Shown piece by piece: positions 63,746-64,000 of a stretch of DNA of 64,000 bases (positions within the stretch are counted from its first letter, which is position 1; each line of letters opens with the position of its first letter). The translations under genes and the position numbers were made by a program. The notes below the pieces were generated by a model, which worked only from the letters and a program-made list of their open reading frames with translations, was not told the DNA's origin and ran no database searches. The stretch covers positions 10,788,001 through 10,852,000 of the forward strand of contig OY292279.1 of NCBI GenBank assembly GCA_958496175.1. The letters run 5' to 3'. This DNA comes from Sisyra terminalis. Lineage: Eukaryota > Arthropoda > Insecta > Neuroptera > Sisyridae.

Positions 63746-64000
63746 AATTTTTAAAATCTTACATAAGTAGATTAAAACATTTGCATTTTTATGGAAATTA
63801 AAACTTTTTGAATAAAACTTTAGATATAGGATATTATTATCAATAAATTTTGTCAATAATTGATATATTGAAAACGCTTAAATTTGTCTACTTCATTTCA
63901 AAATTAGAAGCTTTATAACTAATTTTAGAATAAATTAAATTTCATTTTTTCTTCTACTTTTTGATGGCATACCATTGAAAAAATAAAACATTATTTTTTT

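Larger units (their letters stand above)
59060..64000. other. Gene-poor region with duplications and MITEs
   Basis: I recognise no gene. It contains a roughly 1-kb duplication (59520-59900 with 60535-60950), a local tandem duplicate at 60000-60225, two family C MITEs and a second copy of repeat D. Positions 62640-62700 are CpG-rich (GGTCGGCGCCGAAACGCACC), which could mark a promoter or first exon of a gene beyond the window. Confidence 0.5.

Overview
This window is nuclear DNA of an insect. It is strongly AT-rich, and its protein-coding genes are split by small GT-AG introns, mostly 50-70 bp. It carries many non-autonomous DNA transposons. The conserved proteins read as insect orthologues. 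DDX1 looks especially like fly DDX1, so a dipteran is plausible, but that is inference only. I assembled the gene models below by eye from splice signals, reading phase and remembered family conservation. Every exon chain listed closes in frame.

Layout. 1-3.1 kb: no gene seen. 3.09-3.91 kb: a tandemly triplicated exon pair on the minus strand from an unrecognised gene. 5.24-5.75 (+): V-ATPase subunit G. 6.15-8.28 (-): NPEPL1-type aminopeptidase. 8.99-11.80 (+): DDX1. 13.22-22.95 (-): VPS35L of the Retriever/Commander system, with introns swollen by transposons. 23.82-25.20 (-): an unfamiliar secreted protein built from about 44-residue repeats. 26.18-28.10 (+): CAF-1 p60 (CHAF1B). 28.21-29.13 (-): ER peroxiredoxin-4. 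29.47-35.33 (-): poly(ADP-ribose) glycohydrolase. 35.63-35.84 (+): MOZART1. 35.93-36.58 (-): Boca/MESD. 38.72-54.56 (+): STK11IP. 58.36-59.06 (-): a CAP-superfamily secreted protein. 59.1-64.0 kb: gene-poor repeats.

Neighbouring genes mostly alternate in strand, giving close convergent pairs (CHAF1B/Prdx4, MZT1/boca) and divergent pairs (Parg/MZT1, NPEPL1/DDX1). No operon-like functional module is evident; these are ordinary housekeeping genes. They cover proton pumping, peptide trimming, RNA helicase work, endosomal recycling, chromatin assembly, ER redox and folding, ADP-ribose removal and spindle organisation.

The most unusual content is the mobile DNA. At least six families of palindromic or terminal-inverted-repeat elements can be delimited with target-site duplications: TA, TAA, 8 bp or 9 bp. 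Several are nested: a hairpin inside a LINE reverse transcriptase, two hairpins inside a mariner, one MITE inside a related MITE, and a MULE-like MITE inside another. Subtracting the insertions restores small introns and, in the LINE, an open reading frame. The other items most worth following up are the triplicated exon pair and the repeat-built secreted protein.
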